Source: Jaapia argillacea MUCL 33604 (lineage: Eukaryota; Basidiomycota; Agaricomycetes; Jaapiales; Jaapiaceae). From it: DNA of 64,000 nt. Numbering within the stretch: position 1 is the stretch's first letter; each line of letters begins with the position of its first letter. Below the pieces are notes generated by a model that worked only from the letters and a program-made list of their open reading frames with translations, was not told the DNA's origin and searched no databases. Below are positions 61,363 through 64,000 of the stretch, one piece after another. Both the position numbers and the translations under genes were made by a program. The stretch lies in assembly GCA_000697665.1 (NCBI GenBank), contig KL197713.1:62001-126000 (forward strand), given 5' to 3'.

Positions 61363-64000
61363 TCAACCTCCTTTGGAGAGAACCTTCTTCAGCGCCGCGT
61401 TCTTCTTTTCCAGAGCCTCAACTTTAACTTCTGCGGCCTGCATTTTCTTGAACAAATAAGCAGATCTCGTGGATGAAGCACCGAGAGACTCTAGCCAGTG
61501 GTTGGGATCCGTGCCCAACTGTTTCAAAGTCAGCAATTCTTCTTCACAAGCTCGAACAATGCTCTCGGCACTAGCTATCTGCTTTTCGTTGAACGAGATG
61601 TCTTGGGTTGCCTGGAAAATAGGATCTTTGCAGAGTCAATAGGACAGCTCGATGAATGTTGATATAGCGTTGACATACCTCGCACGACTCGTTCGAATAC
61701 ATACTTATAGACAGGCTTCCCAGGTCGTATCATTGAAGGTCGCCCTGGATCCGAGGTCAGTGCGAGCCAGTGCAACTCGTGACTTGGGTTGATAAATACC
61801 ATTCTCCGTGGTCACCGTGATTAGTTCTGAGTGCTCCATGCTCCGAATGGCAGTTTCGTCACCCTTGAATGGAAATTCGAGGAGGACGTCGTGATATGGT
61901 ATCTGAGGGGGAGATATCATCAAGATAGATTTAAGCAAGTTCGACAATGCACGCCATACCTCCTCTTTCTCGGAGAGCCTCTTCAAAATCAACCAAGCTT
62001 GCTCTCTAGACCATAGAAGATTCTTGGCATCTTCGACGTCATCACCAAAAGCGTTCTTGCGAAGCTCGCCGACGCCGCTGGAGATGATATCTTCGACAGC
62101 CTCCTCCACTTTCTGGCCGCTGCGGACCTTGTGGATAAGCTTCAGGGCGAAGATGATCAGTCATCTTGATGAAAGAAGGAATATCACCACTCACATTCTC
62201 GAGGTCGCTGGCACGACCCCCCAATCGTTCAAGGAGGGACACTTGTTCCGCTGTGAACGTTAAATCGGCACCAGAATCATTGAGTTTCTGCTGAACAAAT
62301 GCAAGTACTGAGGCCGCATCTGCATCATGTAATGCAATGGTGTTGAGGGGCTTGGATGGCAGTGCTGAGGGAGCCAGGATTAAATGAGCATGCAATGGAT
62401 TGCTTGCGAGACTATCCACACCTCTTGCTAACGTCTTCGCATTCTCTCGATTGTCACTGATCACGATGACATGAGCCACCTGACGACACCAATTAGTCCA
62501 AGAAGAACAAGGCTGGAATTAAGCAAAATCTCGCCTGATTCTCCGCAAGGGTCGCAGCCCATTGGGCCAAGACACCTAAAAGGTCATCTCTCCCACCTTT
62601 GGACGCAAAATTCTTGATAATAACTACTGGCAAGGAGTTCAGAGCCTCGACTTCTTCGGCGCTTCTCTGACGCCTATCCGAACCGCCCTTCTCCTTCTCA
62701 ACCAATTGATCACCTGGGAGAATCACCATCCTTGACAAATCTTCACTCGTATCGGCGTCGAGATTTTCATCACCTACACCAAGCTCTGACATGACGCCAT
62801 TCCCCGCAACACAGTCCAGCCGAGGATCATGCCACGTCCCATTCATAATGCGCTCTCGTCTTCTGGCTTCCTGTGCTTTACGGTCTTCTTCCATGCGCAA
62901 TTCCTTTAGTCGCCGTTCAAAGGCATCACGATGAGAGGTGGTAACTCGCTTCAAAGCCGAGCCAACAACTTCTAGGATTTGCTTTACTTGGTCAGTGAGG
63001 GATGTGCTGAGTCCAGCTACGCAGGAACAAGGTCAAATTTTTGACAAGGGGAGCGCCACGCAGAAATGCCGACCTTTTTGACCAATCAACCCAACACTGG
63101 CCATGTCAATCATAGTGTTGATTGAATTGGTGAAGGTGAAAACCGGCCAGTATCCGGTCTGGTCCGCGAGAGCAGAAACAGCAGCGGCATCGGAACTTGC
63201 TTTTATCAGCGGAGTGCAATCAATGACGAGGAAGTTCCTGCGGAAGGATGTGGCGAGAATGAGCAAAGAGCGGTCCAAGCAACGACGTTGACAACTTACC
63301 GTTGGGTAGCCTTGGTGACTCTAGCTAGGAGGCGGTCTTTGCCACTACCCTGAGGGCCATAGACAAATGCAATAGATGCTAGACAATGCCCATGAGGTGA
63401 GGTCGCTTCACTGGCGAAAGATAACCTACTAGGGACTTCATTTAAGTATTTGTTTACCGCGTCTTCGGCATCTTTCCTTTCCTTCCAAACATTCTCCACA
63501 GCAGACGCATCGTCTCCATTCCTTGACGAGAATATGGCGAAGCGTTCAACAGTGTTTTGTCGAATCCACTTATAAAGCTTGAATTCTGGAGGATTGTTGA
63601 ATCATGTTCTCAGGACAGTCGCGTAAGAACGAACCTCGGTAATCGAACCAATCCATAACTTTCCCCTCCACCATGAATGCGCGGACGGGATCGAATATCT
63701 TGGGGGGGAGGGGGAGTTAATCACAAACACCCAGAGTTGTGAAGAGGATCAAGGTACCGTGTATGTCAAAGTCCCTAGCAAGAAGACAATCACAGGTAAA
63801 ACGAATCTTGGATGGCTAGCAATCCAATCCCTGATTGCGTGAGCCTTGATGGGCTGCTCGTAGAGAATTCGAAGGCGTGTGACAGGCCCGTTGGGGTTAG
63901 AGGACGGTAATCTCAATCCATGAATTATATTGCGGGCAATGGTAGCAGAGCGGAGGTGAGGAAACACAATCGTTGAAGACCGAAGTGACCCTGCAGGGAC
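61363..64000 (-). CDS. Mitochondrial inner-membrane AAA-like protein YME2/RNA12 (5' partial)
   Basis: Maintains mtDNA structure and number; contains an RRM-like matrix part and a P-loop domain. The window opens inside the N-terminal third: a segment ending RDWIASHPRFVLPVIVFLLGTLTYTVF is the transmembrane helix (about 63760-63830), followed by DPVRAFMVEGKV, EFKLYKWIRQN and the P-loop FVYGPQGSGKDRLL (near 63340). The arm then has AFERRLKELRMEEDRKAQEARRRERIMNGTWHDPRL (in parts), VVIIKNFASKGGRDDLL, AHVIVISDNRENAKTLARG and a Sensor-like LERLGGRASDLENL. It ends KVEALEKKNAALKKVLSKGG at 61363. Eight or so introns. The start and presequence lie beyond 64000. Confidence 0.93.

Overview
The window is nuclear DNA of a filamentous basidiomycete fungus, most likely Agaricomycotina. 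The evidence is compact genes on both strands, several short introns (about 45-70 nt, GTRNGT donors) in nearly every gene, roughly balanced base composition, and a gene set of fungal/opisthokont housekeeping proteins plus a GPI-anchored GH13 enzyme. I see no transposon, viral remnant, tRNA, rRNA or CRISPR array.

Layout. 0-5 kb: the 3' part of proteasome ATPase RPT1, a 1.26-kb spacer with a tandem repeat and MCB-like sites, then the MCM-binding protein gene. 5-10 kb: a phosphoribomutase/PGM2-type mutase and a BAHD-type acyltransferase, both minus. 10-14.4 kb: an RRM+R3H RNA-binding protein, a small hypothetical protein and the APC/C-type E2 UBE2C/UBC11, all minus. 14.8-21 kb: the endocytic scaffold EDE1 and the class II cAMP phosphodiesterase PDE1, plus strand. 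21-25.5 kb: striatin (STRIPAK) and the tiny ribosome-associated protein TMA7, minus. 25.8-29.4 kb: a large secreted alpha/beta hydrolase. 29.7-37 kb: NOT1, scaffold of CCR4-NOT, minus. 37.3-39.7 kb: a GPI-anchored GH13 enzyme of the alpha-glucanotransferase type, minus. 40.4-48 kb: a doubtful small gene, a sugar-porter MFS protein, the dynein adaptor HOOK and RNA 3'-phosphate cyclase, plus. 48-49.6 kb: the flippase subunit CDC50/LEM3, minus. 50.8-55.7 kb: the Rpd3S subunit RCO1 and mitochondrial endonuclease NUC1, plus. 55.8-64 kb: V-ATPase subunit H (minus), mitochondrial ribosomal protein mL46 (plus), TRAPPC13 (minus) and YME2/RNA12 (minus, running off the end).

This is a conserved housekeeping neighbourhood, not a dedicated cluster. 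The genes serve unrelated processes: protein turnover, replication, endocytosis and trafficking, mRNA decay, chromatin, mitochondria and cell wall. The most notable observations are exon-level and residue-level: real microexons (7 nt in the GH13 gene, 9 nt in TMA7, and 18, 24 and 26 nt in the mutase); a GH13 enzyme in which both transition-state histidines are replaced while the catalytic triad is kept; a repeated FDxAF motif in the EDE1 tail; and MCB-like sites just ahead of MCMBP. I found no convincing undescribed system. Exon boundaries were inferred by eye from splice signals and family similarity.
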